The position numbers were made by a program, and so were the translations under genes. 33,105 bases of DNA from CAYXGE01 sp964464435. GTDB taxonomy: Bacteria; Pseudomonadota; Gammaproteobacteria; Burkholderiales; Methylophilaceae. The stretch lies in assembly GCA_964464435.1 (NCBI GenBank), contig CAYXGE010000011.1:1-33105 (forward strand). Reading direction: 5' to 3'. The notes beneath the pieces were generated by a model. It had not been told where the DNA came from, did no database searches, and saw nothing but the letters and a program-made list of their open reading frames with translations. Below are positions 24,287-33,105 of the stretch, piece by piece (the first letter of the stretch is position 1; every line of letters begins with the position of its first letter).

Positions 24287-25501
24287 TTGACAGACTTGAA
24301 TGTAAATTTTGCCCCACAAAAGCCATTGACCGTAACTGAGCTTAATCGTTTAGTGCGAGAAGTGCTTGAAGGCTCGTTTCCTTTATGTTGGGTCTCTGGT
24401 GAAATATCTAACCTCACCCGAGCCGCTTCTGGGCATTGGTACTTTTCGCTTAAAGACAACCTAGCACAAGTGCGATGTGTCATGTTCAAAGGCAAAAACA
24501 ACTATTTAGGCTGGATACCCAAAGAAGGTGACCTGGTTGAAGCACGTGCCTTGGTGGGGTTATATGAAGCACGTGGTGAGTTTCAACTAACCATTGAGTT
24601 TATGCAACGTGCTGGGCTAGGCATATTGTTTGAGGCTTTTGAGCAACTTAAAACAACTCTTAGCAAAGAAGGGTTGTTTGATGCAAGTCGTAAACAAGCC
24701 ATACCTCTCTATCCTAAGCAAATTGGCATTGTCACCTCACCAGATGCTGCTGCGCTACACGATGTATTAACCACGCTTAAGCGGCGTGCCCCTTCTATTC
24801 CTGTTGTAATTTATCCTACCCCAGTACAAGGTAAAGGTGCGGCTGAACTCATTGCAAAAGCTATTACCACAGCAGCTAACCGCGCTGAATGTGATGTGCT
24901 GATTATTTGCCGTGGTGGCGGAAGTATCGAAGATTTATGGCAATTTAATGAAGAGGTTGTAGCGCGTGCCATTTCCGCCTGCAAAATTCCTACTATTAGT
25001 GGTGTAGGTCATGAAACAGACTTTACCATTGCAGATTTTGTCGCAGACCAGCGTGCGCCAACACCTACCGCAGCTGCAGAGCTAGCCTCACCTGACTATA
25101 GCAATTTAGCGGTACAACTTGAACGTATGCAATTGGTGATGCAAAGACACATGAATAACGTTCTTAAAAACAACATGCAACAGCTCGACTATCTAGCGCG
25201 CAGACTCATTTCTCCGCAACAATCGCTTCGTCGTCAACAAGAAACCTTAATGCAACTTAAATCAAGACTCGCATTAGCTATGACAACTTCTATCAAGCTG
25301 AACCAACAACGCATTCAATTGCTCAGGTCTAATTTGCAACACTTAAGCCCACAAGGTGTTTTAGCGCGAGGTTACGCCATGGTGTTAAATAAACAAGGGC
25401 AAGTAATTACGCAAGCTAATTCTGTGCAGCAAGGGGAGAATTTGGATATTGCATTAGCCAATGGTCATTTAGAAGTATTGGTCAATAAAACCAGTCAATA
25501 A
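24287..25501 (+). CDS. xseA: Exodeoxyribonuclease VII large subunit
   Basis: 404 residues, slightly shorter than E. coli XseA (456). N-terminal OB fold with SFPLCWVSGEISNL and GHWYFSLKD (about 30-60), then the catalytic domain with IGIVTSPDAAALHDVL, CRGGGSIEDLWQFN, and SGVGHETDFTIADFVADQR (about 240-260), then coiled coil and a short C-terminus. It degrades single-stranded DNA with XseB, which is not in the window. The start is a TTG; no in-frame ATG precedes the conserved OB fold, and TTG ACA GAC gives MTDLN. Confidence 0.93.
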   Translation: MTDLNVNFAPQKPLTVTELNRLVREVLEGSFPLCWVSGEISNLTRAASGHWYFSLKDNLAQVRCVMFKGKNNYLGWIPKEGDLVEARALVGLYEARGEFQLTIEFMQRAGLGILFEAFEQLKTTLSKEGLFDASRKQAIPLYPKQIGIVTSPDAAALHDVLTTLKRRAPSIPVVIYPTPVQGKGAAELIAKAITTAANRAECDVLIICRGGGSIEDLWQFNEEVVARAISACKIPTISGVGHETDFTIADFVADQRAPTPTAAAELASPDYSNLAVQLERMQLVMQRHMNNVLKNNMQQLDYLARRLISPQQSLRRQQETLMQLKSRLALAMTTSIKLNQQRIQLLRSNLQHLSPQGVLARGYAMVLNKQGQVITQANSVQQGENLDIALANGHLEVLVNKTSQ

Positions 25502-25559
25502 ATCAAAATTCGTTATTCAAAATTAGTTATTCAGGCACAGTTAAATAGTTAAAAAATAA

Positions 25560-25582
25560 AAAGGGCTCGTTTAGAGCCCTTT
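25560..25582. terminator. Bidirectional terminator between xseA and the PepSY gene
   Basis: Nine-base arms AAAGGGCTC and GAGCCCTTT around a five-base loop, preceded by an A run on the left and followed by TTT on the right. A second smaller hairpin GATGC-TTTTA-GCATC follows at 25590-25604, nearer the end of the convergent PepSY gene. Confidence 0.85.
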
Positions 25583-25616
25583 AAGTGTCGATGCTTTTAG
25601 CATCTTGGAGTTACTC

Positions 25617-26150
25617 TTACTCTTTACCGATTTGGTAAACTTCTTCTTCGTGCTCTAATACTTTGCCTGTAACCGCATCTACTTCTACTTCAATTTCTTT
25701 GCCGTCAGCAGTTTTAATATCAAACTCGAATGAAGGGTTGCCATCAGACTCAACTGAGAATTCTTTCTCAACTACAGTGCCTGGGAAAGCTGCTAAAGCA
25801 GCTTTTTCTGCATCTGCTTGGCTTACTTTAGCTTTAGCTTTAAATGCAGCGTCATCAGCACTGGCTACTTCTTGCTCAGTTTCAATCACTTTACCAGTTA
25901 AAGCGCTGCACTCAACTTCTACTTCTTTACCGTCAGCGGTTTTAATATCAAATTCATATTGTGCCTTACCCTCAGAAATTTCCATTTCCATGGTTTCAAT
26001 ATCACCAGGGTGCTTAGCAAGCGCAGCATGCATACATTTTTCCATGCTAACCTTGGTTTTAGGTAATTTGTTGTGGCCAGCTTGCACTACCCCAGTAGTC
26101 ATTGCAAATGCTGTTGCGATTAACGCAGTTAATAAAGTATTTTTTTTCAT
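25617..26150 (-). CDS. Periplasmic protein with two PepSY domains
   Basis: 177 residues. The ATG at 26150 is preferred over one at 26162 because GGAG lies 6 bases before it and it starts the signal peptide (about 1-24). The mature protein is two PepSY repeats (about 35-94 and 108-170); both carry the block FDIKTADGKE(V/I)EVE followed by LTGKV or VTGKV. Strongly acidic. The repeats are also alike in DNA (25702-25727 and 25930-25955). PepSY domains inhibit peptidases or bind partners; the target is unknown. Two cysteines (Cys39, Cys81) sit only in repeat 1. Confidence 0.87.
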   Translation of the reverse strand: MKKNTLLTALIATAFAMTTGVVQAGHNKLPKTKVSMEKCMHAALAKHPGDIETMEMEISEGKAQYEFDIKTADGKEVEVECSALTGKVIETEQEVASADDAAFKAKAKVSQADAEKAALAAFPGTVVEKEFSVESDGNPSFEFDIKTADGKEIEVEVDAVTGKVLEHEEEVYQIGKE

Positions 26151-26208
26151 GGGTATCTCCAAAATTATTAATCATACCTAGCATCGATTTTGTCTAGCTA
26201 GTAAGTTA

Positions 26209-26237
26209 ATTATAACAGATATTTGTTTGAGTTTAAA
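26209..26237 (-). promoter_or_regulatory. Candidate extended -10 promoter for the PepSY gene
   Basis: On the minus strand TATAAT (26214 to 26209) is preceded by TG plus one base, an extended -10, with TTTAAA 17 bases upstream as a weak -35. It lies about 60 bases before the start codon. Confidence 0.55.
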
Positions 26238-26263
26238 GCGCTATGTTATTGTTTTTAATCATT

Positions 26264-26285
26264 AATTGGCTATATACAGCCAATT
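26264..26285. terminator. Inverted repeat after glnE, possible terminator
   Basis: Perfect eight-base arms AATTGGCT and AGCCAATT with a six-base loop, 15 bases past the glnE stop. The T run is weak on the glnE side, so termination is uncertain. Confidence 0.45.
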
Positions 26286-26300
26286 TTACAAAAAAACAAA

Positions 26301-28863
26301 CTATTTTGAAGACATCACAATTTGCCATAAATTCATTACGTACTGGCGTTGTATTTGCCATAAGCTAGATGCAACTTTTGAGGAGACCTGCCCTTGTAAT
26401 TTTAAAGCATGCGAGCACTCGCGCATATTTTTATAAGCATTTGCAACTTGATTGGCTAATGTGGCATTAATTAGCCTCAGTTCTGCCATTTTGTGCAATA
26501 AATTGATATTACCCAAATTATGGCAAAGTTGAGGGTATTGATAGGCATTGGCTAGCACTAAATATTGCACCATAAATTCAACATCAACAATGCCCCCAGC
26601 GTCGTGTTTAATGTCAAATTGATTGGGAGATTCGGCATGCGCATCACGCATTTTCTGGCGCATGGCGATTACTTCTTGCTTGAGTTTTGCGTGATCACGC
26701 CGTTGGCACAATACGTCTTTTCGAATCTGCTCAAACGCCGACCCTATGTTGGCATCACCCGCAACAAATCTAGCGCGTGTGAGTGCCTGATGCTCCCATA
26801 CCCATGCTTTTTTATGTTGGTACTCATTAAACGCTTCTACACTACTAACCAATAAACCGCTATTACCATCTGGTCTTAACTGCAAATCTGTTTCATAAAG
26901 TAAACCTGCAGAAGTTAGGCTGTTAAACCAGTTGTTGATGCGTTGCGCAAATTTAGCGTAGACCTCACCTGCGCCTTCAGCTTGATCATCATAGAGAAAA
27001 ATAATATCTAAATCTGAAGCATAACCAAGCTCTTTACCCCCAAGCTTTCCATAACCAATCACTGCGAACTTTGGCACCTCGATATGTTTTCCCTTAAGCG
27101 TAGGCCAAATTAAGTTAAGCGAAATTTGCAGAATACGCTCTGCTAACTCGCTTAAATAATCAGAGAGCAACTGTAACGGCAACTGCCCTGCAATGTCTTG
27201 TGTAGCAAACCTAAATATAGCGGTATGCTTAAAGTGACGCATTAAATCCATTTGTCGCTCAACATCTCCGTCAGCGGCCTCCAAGCGTTGCATCAATTCT
27301 TTTTGCATTGCCTCAAAATCTGGTGCAGCGTATAAAGTATTTGTATCTAACAATTCATCTAATAAAACGGGATGCTGGGTTAAGTATTGCATGAGCCATG
27401 GGCTTGCTGAGGCAAGCTTGGCAAGTAAGGTTAACGCATCGGGGTATTCAACTAACAATGCCAAGTAACTGGCTCTTCGACATATCCCCTCAAGCAAATC
27501 CGTTAAACGCACCAAGGTTTTATCTGGGTTGTCTTGAATGGCTGCTTGCGCAATCACTAGAGGCATTGTGGCATCAAAACGTTGCTTACTTTTTTCAGAT
27601 AGTTGTTTATATCGGCTACCTGTTTGCAAGGTTCTAAGTAATCGCAAGGTTTCATCACAAGTTTGATAACCTACGTTTTTTAAACGGCTTAATGCGTCTT
27701 CATCAGAAGTAATTCCAAGCCAAACTTCTTGTAATGGCTGATGACGATTGTTTTGCTCGTTAGGGTCTTTAAACACAGCATTAAAATGCTGTTCAACCAA
27801 ACTACGGTGGACATCTAACTCAGTAAGTAGAGCCTTCCAATCATCAAACTTCATGGCTTTTGCAATGCGCGCTTTAGCTTCGTCTGACTTTGGTAATTCT
27901 TGAGTTTGCTGGTCTTCAACGTATTGCAAGCGATGCTCTAAGTTGCGTAAAAAGACATAAGCGGCATCCAAGGCATCCACTGTTGTTTGCGGCAACAACC
28001 CTTTTTCACCTAATAATTTCAGCACTACCAGTGTCGCGCGCGCTTGTAAGCTGGCATCTTGCCCGCCACGAATCAACTGAAACACTTGCGCAATAAACTC
28101 AATTTCTCGAATACCGCCGCGTCCTAGCTTGATATTGTCATGCATCTCTTTGCGATTCACATCACGTTGAATTTGCACTTTTAAATCACGCATAGAGGTA
28201 AACGCGCCAAAATCTAAATATTTTCTAAACACAAATGGCATGAGAGTTTTGCGTATCATGGTATCAGGGCCAGTCATGACGCGGCCTTTTATCCATGCAT
28301 AGCGCTCCCATTCACGCCCATTGTTTTGGTAATACTCTTCCATTGCATCTATGCAACTGACCAACGCCCCCTCTGTGCCAAAAGGGCGCAACCGCATATC
28401 GACTCTAAATACAAAGCCATCTTCTGTCGGTTCATCAATCGCGGTAATGAGCTTTTTGCCTAAGCGGGTAAAAAATTCTTGATTTGAAATACTTTTTTCA
28501 CCATTGGTCTCACCTTCTTGTTCATAGGCAAAAATTAAATCAATATCAGAAGACACATTGAGTTCATACCCACCCAATTTACCCATACCAATGACTATTA
28601 ACGCTTGTTCGTTGCCTTGTGCATCGGTGGGTAGTCCATAGCTAGAGGCTAGCCAAGAAGTATGTTTGTCGACCGCAAATTGCACACAAACATCTGCCAA
28701 ATCACTCACTGTTTGCATCACTTCTTTAAGGTCGCACATGCTGTTTAAATCACGCGTGATAATGCGCAACATGACATGTTGCCTTAATTGCCTTAAAGCT
28801 TTTTTGAGTTTCACCTCATCTGTCACGTTGGCCTGTTGTAGATAGCTTTGCATGCTTGCTTTA
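26301..28863 (-). CDS. glnE: Bifunctional glutamine synthetase adenylyltransferase/deadenylylase (N-terminus in gap)
   Basis: About 853 codons are visible, open through the left edge of gap 2. Two nucleotidyltransferase domains are present: the first with IGMGKLGGYELNVSSDIDLIF (deadenylylase half), the second with IGYGKLGGKELGYASDLDII (adenylyltransferase half), each followed by a GlnD-type helical region. It adenylylates and deadenylylates glutamine synthetase under PII control. E. coli GlnE is about 946 residues, and the first visible part aligns at about residue 70 of it, so roughly 50-70 residues are missing, matching the gap. The 14-codon start at 29007 is probably its true N-terminus. 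Confidence 0.93.
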
Positions 28864-28963
28864 NNNNNNNNNNNNNNNNNNNNNNNNNNNNNNNNNNNNN
28901 NNNNNNNNNNNNNNNNNNNNNNNNNNNNNNNNNNNNNNNNNNNNNNNNNNNNNNNNNNNNNNN
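28864..28963. other. Assembly gap 2 (100 N)
   Basis: Exactly 100 N. It falls in the N-terminal coding part of glnE; the frame does not need to be conserved across it because the length is arbitrary. Confidence 0.97.
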
Positions 28964-29007
28964 TTAGAGTTGGCGGGCGTATTTAATATTTGGTCTAGAC
29001 TACGCAT
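28964..29007 (-). CDS. glnE: Probable N-terminal start of glnE beyond the gap
   Basis: An ATG at 29007 opens MRSLDQILNTPANS, running into gap 2 on the strand and at the place expected for the GlnE start. There is no strong ribosome site. It could instead be a separate small gene; position and the missing length in GlnE favour glnE. Confidence 0.5.
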
Positions 29008-29038
29008 GTAAAATACTTGGTGTTATTATCTTAAAAAA

Positions 29039-29070
29039 AGCATACATGATTTTTTACTGCATCGTATGCT
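29039..29070. promoter_or_regulatory. Inverted repeat upstream of acs
   Basis: AGCATAC (29039-29045) and GTATGCT (29064-29070), perfect seven-base arms with an 18-base spacer, between the divergent glnE and acs starts. A possible operator; function not known. Confidence 0.3.
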
Positions 29071-29114
29071 GTCTATCAAACAAATTTAAAACATTAAGTC
29101 GTTAAGGGTGTGAG

Positions 29115-31092
29115 ATGTCTTCAATTGAATCCGTTCTGCATGAAAATCGAGTATTTGCGCCCAGCGCAGATTTTGTTAAAACTGCCAATGTTTCTGGCAT
29201 GTCTGCCTACCAAGCACTTTGTGCTGAAGCTGCTGCAGATTATGAAGGCTTTTGGGCAAAACTGGCGCGTGATTTATTGGTTTGGCATAAACCATTTAGC
29301 AAAACGCTTAATCAAGATAATGCACCTTTTTATCAATGGTTTGAAGATGGTGAACTCAATGTTTCAGTTAACTGCCTAGACAAACACCTGAGTACAATTC
29401 CTAATAAAACTGCCATTATTTTTGAAGCTGATGACGGTAGCAGTAAACACTTAACGTATAAGTCACTTTATGAACAAGTATGTCAATTTGCCAATGGACT
29501 CAAAAAACTCAATTTAAGCATTGGTGACCGCGTCATCATTTATTTACCCATGGGCATAGAAGCGGTAGTTGCCATGCAAGCCTGTGCACGCTTGGGGTTG
29601 GTGCATTCAGTGGTATTTGGCGGTTTTTCAGCCAAAAGTCTAAATGAGCGCATTATTGATGCAGGTGCCAAAGCTGTGATTACCTCAGACGGCCAATTCC
29701 GTGGTGGCAAGACCATGCCGCTTAAAGCCGCAGTAGATGAGGGCATTGCCATGGGCGGCTGCGAAAGTATTCAGCAAGTCATTGTCCTGAAAAAAACGGG
29801 GCTAGAGATTACACTCAATAGCCAAGATATTTGGTGGCACGACTTAATTGCAGATTGTGCCAACACTTGTGAGCCAGTGATGGTGGGGGCCGAACACCCA
29901 TTATTTTTGCTCTATACCAGCGGCTCAACCGGCAAACCAAAAGGCGTACAACATAGCTCTGCGGGCTATTTACTGCATGCCATGAACACTATGCGTTGGA
30001 CTTTTGACATCAAGGCTAATGATGTATTTTGGTGCACTGCCGATGTGGGCTGGATTACTGGGCATAGCTATGTGGCGTATGGCCCACTTGCCATGGGCGC
30101 CACCCAAGTAATTTTTGAAGGTATTCCCACCTACCCTCATGCAGGGCGTTTCTGGCAAATGGTAGAAAAACACAAAGTCAGCATATTTTATACCGCACCA
30201 ACGGCTATTCGCTCATTGATTAAATCTTCTGAAACCACACCTGAAGTGCATCCCAAAAACTTTAATCTCTCAACCCTACGCTTGCTTGGCTCGGTTGGTG
30301 AGCCCATTAATCCGGAAGCATGGATGTGGTACTACGAACAAGTAGGTGCTAGCCGTTGCCCAATAGTCGATACCTTTTGGCAAACAGAAACGGGTGGTCA
30401 CGTCATTACGCCGTTACCAGGCGTTACCCCTTTAGTCCCAGGCTCATGCACACTGCCTTTCCCTGGTATTGATATTGATGTGGTAGATGAAACGGGTAAA
30501 GATTTACCTTGGGGTCAAGGCGGTTTATTGGTCATAAAAAAACCATGGCCAAGTATGATACGCACCATTTATAACGACCCTGAACGCTTTAAAACCAGCT
30601 ACTACCCAGCAGAACTTGGTGGCAAACTTTATCTTGCAGGCGATGGTGCTGTACGTGATGCCACTACAGGCAACTTTACTATCATGGGGCGTATAGATGA
30701 CGTACTCAATGTATCAGGTCACCGTTTAGGCACCATGGAAATTGAGTCAGCTTTAGTTGCAAATCACCTAGTGGCAGAGGCCGCTGTAGTTGGTAAACCG
30801 CACGATGTCAAAGGCGAGGCCGTAGTGGCTTATGTAGTGCTTAAAGGTGCGCGCCCACAAGGTGATGAAGCCAAAAAAATTGTGGCTGAATTGCGTGACT
30901 GGGTGGGCAAAGAAATTGGCCCGATTGCCAAACCCGATGAAATCCGTTTTGGTGATAACCTGCCCAAAACCCGCTCTGGAAAAATCATGCGCCGTCTGTT
31001 ACGCACATTAGCCAAAGGCGAAGAAATTACAGCAGATATTTCTACGTTGGATAACCCAGCGATACTAGACCAACTTAAAGAAGTAGTTAAAT
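29115..31092 (+). CDS. acs: Acetyl-CoA synthetase (C-terminal end in gap)
   Basis: 659 codons visible before gap 3, already the full family length (about 650-660), so only a few residues are lost. ANL superfamily enzyme making acetyl-CoA from acetate, ATP and CoA. Motifs: YTSGSTGKPKG (about 266-276), DTFWQTETGG, and KTRSGKIMRR with Lys623, the residue acetylated for control in this family. AAGGG lies 6 bases before the ATG. Transcribed divergently from glnE. A strong terminator follows the gap. Confidence 0.95.
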
Positions 31093-31192
31093 NNNNNNNN
31101 NNNNNNNNNNNNNNNNNNNNNNNNNNNNNNNNNNNNNNNNNNNNNNNNNNNNNNNNNNNNNNNNNNNNNNNNNNNNNNNNNNNNNNNNNNNN
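31093..31192. other. Assembly gap 3 (100 N)
   Basis: Exactly 100 N at the very end of acs. The 53 bases to its right carry no recognisable gene end; frames seen through the N run are not real evidence. Confidence 0.97.
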
Positions 31193-31245
31193 GGTACAAT
31201 TGTTTACCAAAATGTATGCCGCAAAGTTGGCGTTTAGTTAGACCT

Positions 31246-31287
31246 AACTCAAGTGTGTTTTGAAAAAGACATACTTGAGTTTTAATT
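31246..31287 (+). terminator. Intrinsic terminator downstream of acs
   Basis: Twelve-base arms AACTCAAGTGTG and CATACTTGAGTT (one G-T pair) with a 12-base loop, followed by TTTTAATTGCTTTTTT. It precedes the outer-membrane-like gene. Confidence 0.82.
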
Positions 31288-31327
31288 GCTTTTTTCTCTT
31301 TTCTGTCGAGATTGTCGAGTTTTAATA

Positions 31328-32248
31328 TTGCACCAAAGATTAATTTGTTTTTGTTTAGCATTATTCATCAATATTCCAAATGGTTATGCAGACCAATTCA
31401 GTGCAAGTATCAGCACTGGTTATGAAAAAAACACTTCCCCGCTAGTTAATATTGATTTTGATACCCCACTTATTTTTGTAGAAGGTAGAACTAAGCTGGC
31501 TGGTCACTTTTATCAACTTAACCTCAGCACAATGAAAAACTGGGACGTAAGCAACAACGTTAGTTTTGATATCTCAGCAAATGCAATTATTAAAGACGTA
31601 CCTGAAGCTAAAGATCTAAACTTTAGCATTGCTTTTTTTGACTTTAGTGCCAGAAAAAAAATGGGCGACTTTACACTAAGTTTAAGCCCTTCTGTACAGC
31701 GAATATGGGTTGCAAATAAACCATTTAGAGACAGTACTGCACTGCAATCAGATTTAACCTATGTGCAGGAAAATGGAAATTTTACTGATTTATATTTGGC
31801 ATTATCAAAGAACAACTTTGTACAAGAGTATGAGTTTTTTAACAGTAAAGCATCCACTGCATCATTAACTCAACATATCGTCAATTTTGGCTATGGGATA
31901 GATGTTATTGACTTGCAACTAAGTGTTAATCGAGAAAAAAATATCAAGCACGAAGAAGATTTATCTTTTTACGCGTATTTTGCCCGTGCATCCATTGATA
32001 AAAAAATGCTTGGTCTCACTTGGTCATTAGGTGCTTCAAGTAACAAATCATACTTTGATGAGGCTTTTTTTGATGGTTTTGAAAAAAGAGTCGACAACAA
32101 CATCACCTATGAAATGAGTGTTGAAAGACAACTCACAGATAAATTTGCCTTGTTATTAGAGCTGACGCATTCCAGAAATTATTCAAACTTAGCCTTATTT
32201 GAGTCTGATTACAAAGCGTTTAATATTTCTTTAAGTTATCAACATTAA
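31328..32248 (+). CDS. Unrecognised outer-membrane beta-barrel-like protein
   Basis: 306 residues from a TTG at 31328, chosen because it gives a signal peptide of normal length (HQRLICFCLALFINIPNGYA, then DQF); no ATG start exists, and the longer frame from a TTG at 31286 would begin inside the terminator stem. The mature part alternates polar and hydrophobic residues with many aromatic strand ends and finishes in SLSYQH, whose last strand lacks the usual terminal Phe. This suggests an outer-membrane barrel of about 12-14 strands. I do not recognise the family. Ribosome site is weak. Lower GC and Lys/Asn-rich compared with neighbours. Confidence 0.6.
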   Translation: MHQRLICFCLALFINIPNGYADQFSASISTGYEKNTSPLVNIDFDTPLIFVEGRTKLAGHFYQLNLSTMKNWDVSNNVSFDISANAIIKDVPEAKDLNFSIAFFDFSARKKMGDFTLSLSPSVQRIWVANKPFRDSTALQSDLTYVQENGNFTDLYLALSKNNFVQEYEFFNSKASTASLTQHIVNFGYGIDVIDLQLSVNREKNIKHEEDLSFYAYFARASIDKKMLGLTWSLGASSNKSYFDEAFFDGFEKRVDNNITYEMSVERQLTDKFALLLELTHSRNYSNLALFESDYKAFNISLSYQH

Positions 32249-32266
32249 GTTACTAAAAAAATTTAA

Positions 32267-32295
32267 TTGACCTATAGCAGTCAACATCATAATCT
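32267..32295 (+). promoter_or_regulatory. Candidate promoter for the channel gene
   Basis: TTGACC (32267-32272) is a strong -35. Possible -10 elements are CATAAT (32288-32293, 15-base spacing) or TAATCT (32290-32295, 17-base spacing). The -35 is also the left arm of TTGAC-8-GTCAA (32267-32284), which may be an operator. Confidence 0.45.
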
Positions 32296-32333
32296 AGTGA
32301 TATCCGCCTAGTTGAAAAAAGAAATTAAAATAA

Positions 32334-32990
32334 ATGACTGATTTTAGAAACATATTCAAACGCTATCCTTTTGCCATTTTGCTATGCGTTCAATTATTGA
32401 GTGTGCTGTTTTATGGGTTTATGACAGACTCAAAACTGAGTCATCTTATTTTTAACTGCTTTGGATTAATTGTCCCGATATTAGCCGTTTGGGTGGTGTA
32501 CCGCACCCCTGCTATTAACTGGTTAGCTTTTGTATTGGTAGCTTTATCTGTTGGCACAAACATCATTGCAAACATCACTGACCAAAACCAGTTGTTAGCT
32601 TGGGCACATGGATTTGAAAGCATGCTGTATTTTTATGCCGCGTTTAGCTTAATCATGTATATGTTTGAAGACGATATTGTCACCATAGACGAGCTGTTTG
32701 CTGCGGCAGCCACGTTTACTTTATTAGTATGGGCATTTGCATTTGCCTATTCTGTATGCCAACAACTTTATCCCAATAGCGTGTTAGCGGCAGTTAACCC
32801 TAATAACCCACGCAGTTGGATTGAATTATTGTTTATGAGCTTTTCAATACAATCTAGCACAGGGGTTGGTGATGTGATTCCTGTTTCCAGCCAAGCGCGC
32901 GCGATTGGCGCGCTACAAATTTTCACTGGTGTCATGTATATCGCTATCGTTATTTCACGCTTGGTTGGATTAGCTGCAACAAAAAAATAG
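32334..32990 (+). CDS. Potassium-channel-family membrane protein with atypical filter
   Basis: 218 residues, about six hydrophobic segments. Four N-terminal helices (to about residue 112), then the Ion_trans_2 pair: an outer helix starting TIDELFAAAATFTLLVWAFA, a pore helix WIELLFMSFS, a filter, and an inner helix QIFTGVMYIAIVISRLVGL ending at the C-terminus. This architecture matches small bacterial 'two-pore-domain/potassium channel family' proteins. The filter reads S175-T-G-V-G-D180 where T-(V/L)-G-Y-G-D is usual, so ion selectivity may differ. No cytoplasmic RCK/TrkA-N domain. Ribosome site weak. Confidence 0.78.
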   Translation: MTDFRNIFKRYPFAILLCVQLLSVLFYGFMTDSKLSHLIFNCFGLIVPILAVWVVYRTPAINWLAFVLVALSVGTNIIANITDQNQLLAWAHGFESMLYFYAAFSLIMYMFEDDIVTIDELFAAAATFTLLVWAFAFAYSVCQQLYPNSVLAAVNPNNPRSWIELLFMSFSIQSSTGVGDVIPVSSQARAIGALQIFTGVMYIAIVISRLVGLAATKK

Positions 32991-33016
32991 CTGCTTAGTG
33001 CATTGTTTGTTTTGAG

Positions 33017-33042
33017 GTAAAATGCGACTTTTAGCATTTTAC
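33017..33042. terminator. Perfect hairpin between channel gene and prfC
   Basis: Nine-base arms GTAAAATGC and GCATTTTAC around an eight-base loop, 26 bases past the channel stop and 13 bases before the prfC ATG. The right arm has a short T run. It may be a terminator for the channel gene or a structure in the prfC leader. Confidence 0.5.
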
Positions 33043-33055
33043 GTATTGTTATTCC

Positions 33056-33105
33056 ATGTCTAGTTTGCAGCAAGAAATCTCACGCCGTCGCACCTTTGCG
33101 ATTAT
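33056..33105 (+). CDS. prfC: Peptide chain release factor 3 (first codons)
   Basis: Sixteen codons before the window ends: MSSLQQEISRRRTFAI. The (I/V)SRRRTFAI stretch just before the GTPase P loop is characteristic of RF3, the translational GTPase that recycles RF1 and RF2. Too little to judge more. Confidence 0.75.
   Translation, partial: MSSLQQEISRRRTFAI

Noticed and set aside
29110..29379. Second frame overlapping the start of acs
   Set aside because: It is an out-of-frame shadow; the acs frame has full family motifs and a ribosome site.
31065..31361. Minus-strand frame of 98 codons across gap 3 and acs continuing to position 31241
   Set aside because: Both depend on the N run. The minus frame also crosses the acs terminator and has no recognisable content.
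1..33105. Mobile elements, CRISPR arrays, toxin-antitoxin or defence genes
   Set aside because: No transposase, integrase, phage gene, regularly spaced repeats or recognised defence protein was seen on either strand.

Overview
This window looks like ordinary chromosome from a Gram-negative betaproteobacterium. The moderately low GC, the gene set and the protein flavour suggest the Methylophilaceae (Methylotenera/Methylophilus group); that placement is an inference from pattern, not a search. Three runs of exactly 100 N (2887-2986, 28864-28963, 31093-31192) are assembly gaps of unknown true length, so this is a draft or metagenome scaffold. I see no prophage, insertion sequence, CRISPR array, tRNA or rRNA.

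Layout. 1-2658: an old yellow enzyme (cut by the window edge) behind a periplasmic YceI protein, then a pirin gene divergent from a YhaJ-like LysR regulator, with two inverted repeats between them. 2699-2886: the start of a small membrane protein lost in gap 1. 3029-8170: a tight plus-strand operon nnrD - MoxR AAA+ ATPase - DUF58 - TgpA-type membrane transglutaminase - tadA, closed by a terminator shared with a convergent Bax-inhibitor-1 family gene. 9023-14095: a minus-strand block, read in transcription order: membrane-anchored LuxR-type regulator, YkuD L,D-transpeptidase, DppB- and DppC-like permeases, queuosine-precursor-type transporter, nagZ and a DEDDh exonuclease. A cytochrome b561-like gene (14268-15014) diverges from the regulator and separates the permeases from a matching solute-binding lipoprotein (15022-16449). 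Next come a 55-residue membrane miniprotein and rlmD.

18061-24236: a signal-peptide MORN-repeat protein overlaps, tail to tail, the last gene of a seven-gene minus-strand operon dsbB - cysM - ydbH - ynbE - ydbL - 3'-5' exonuclease - FHA protein. The ydbH/ynbE/ydbL trio is the AsmA-like inter-membrane lipid transport module. 24287-33105: xseA, a tandem-PepSY periplasmic protein, glnE (interrupted by gap 2), acs (its end lost in gap 3), an unrecognised outer-membrane-like protein, a potassium-channel-family protein with an unusual selectivity filter, and the first 16 codons of prfC.

Most genes are housekeeping. The parts most worth a second look are (a) the membrane LuxR regulator with its peptide-permease/L,D-transpeptidase/NagZ neighbourhood, which may be a cell-wall-fragment recycling cluster, and the structured divergent promoter beside the cytochrome b gene; (b) the YdbH module with an apparently cleavable signal peptide on a short YdbH; (c) the overlapping FHA/MORN pair; (d) the channel with the S-T-G-V-G filter. 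I do not see a clearly new defence or mobile system.
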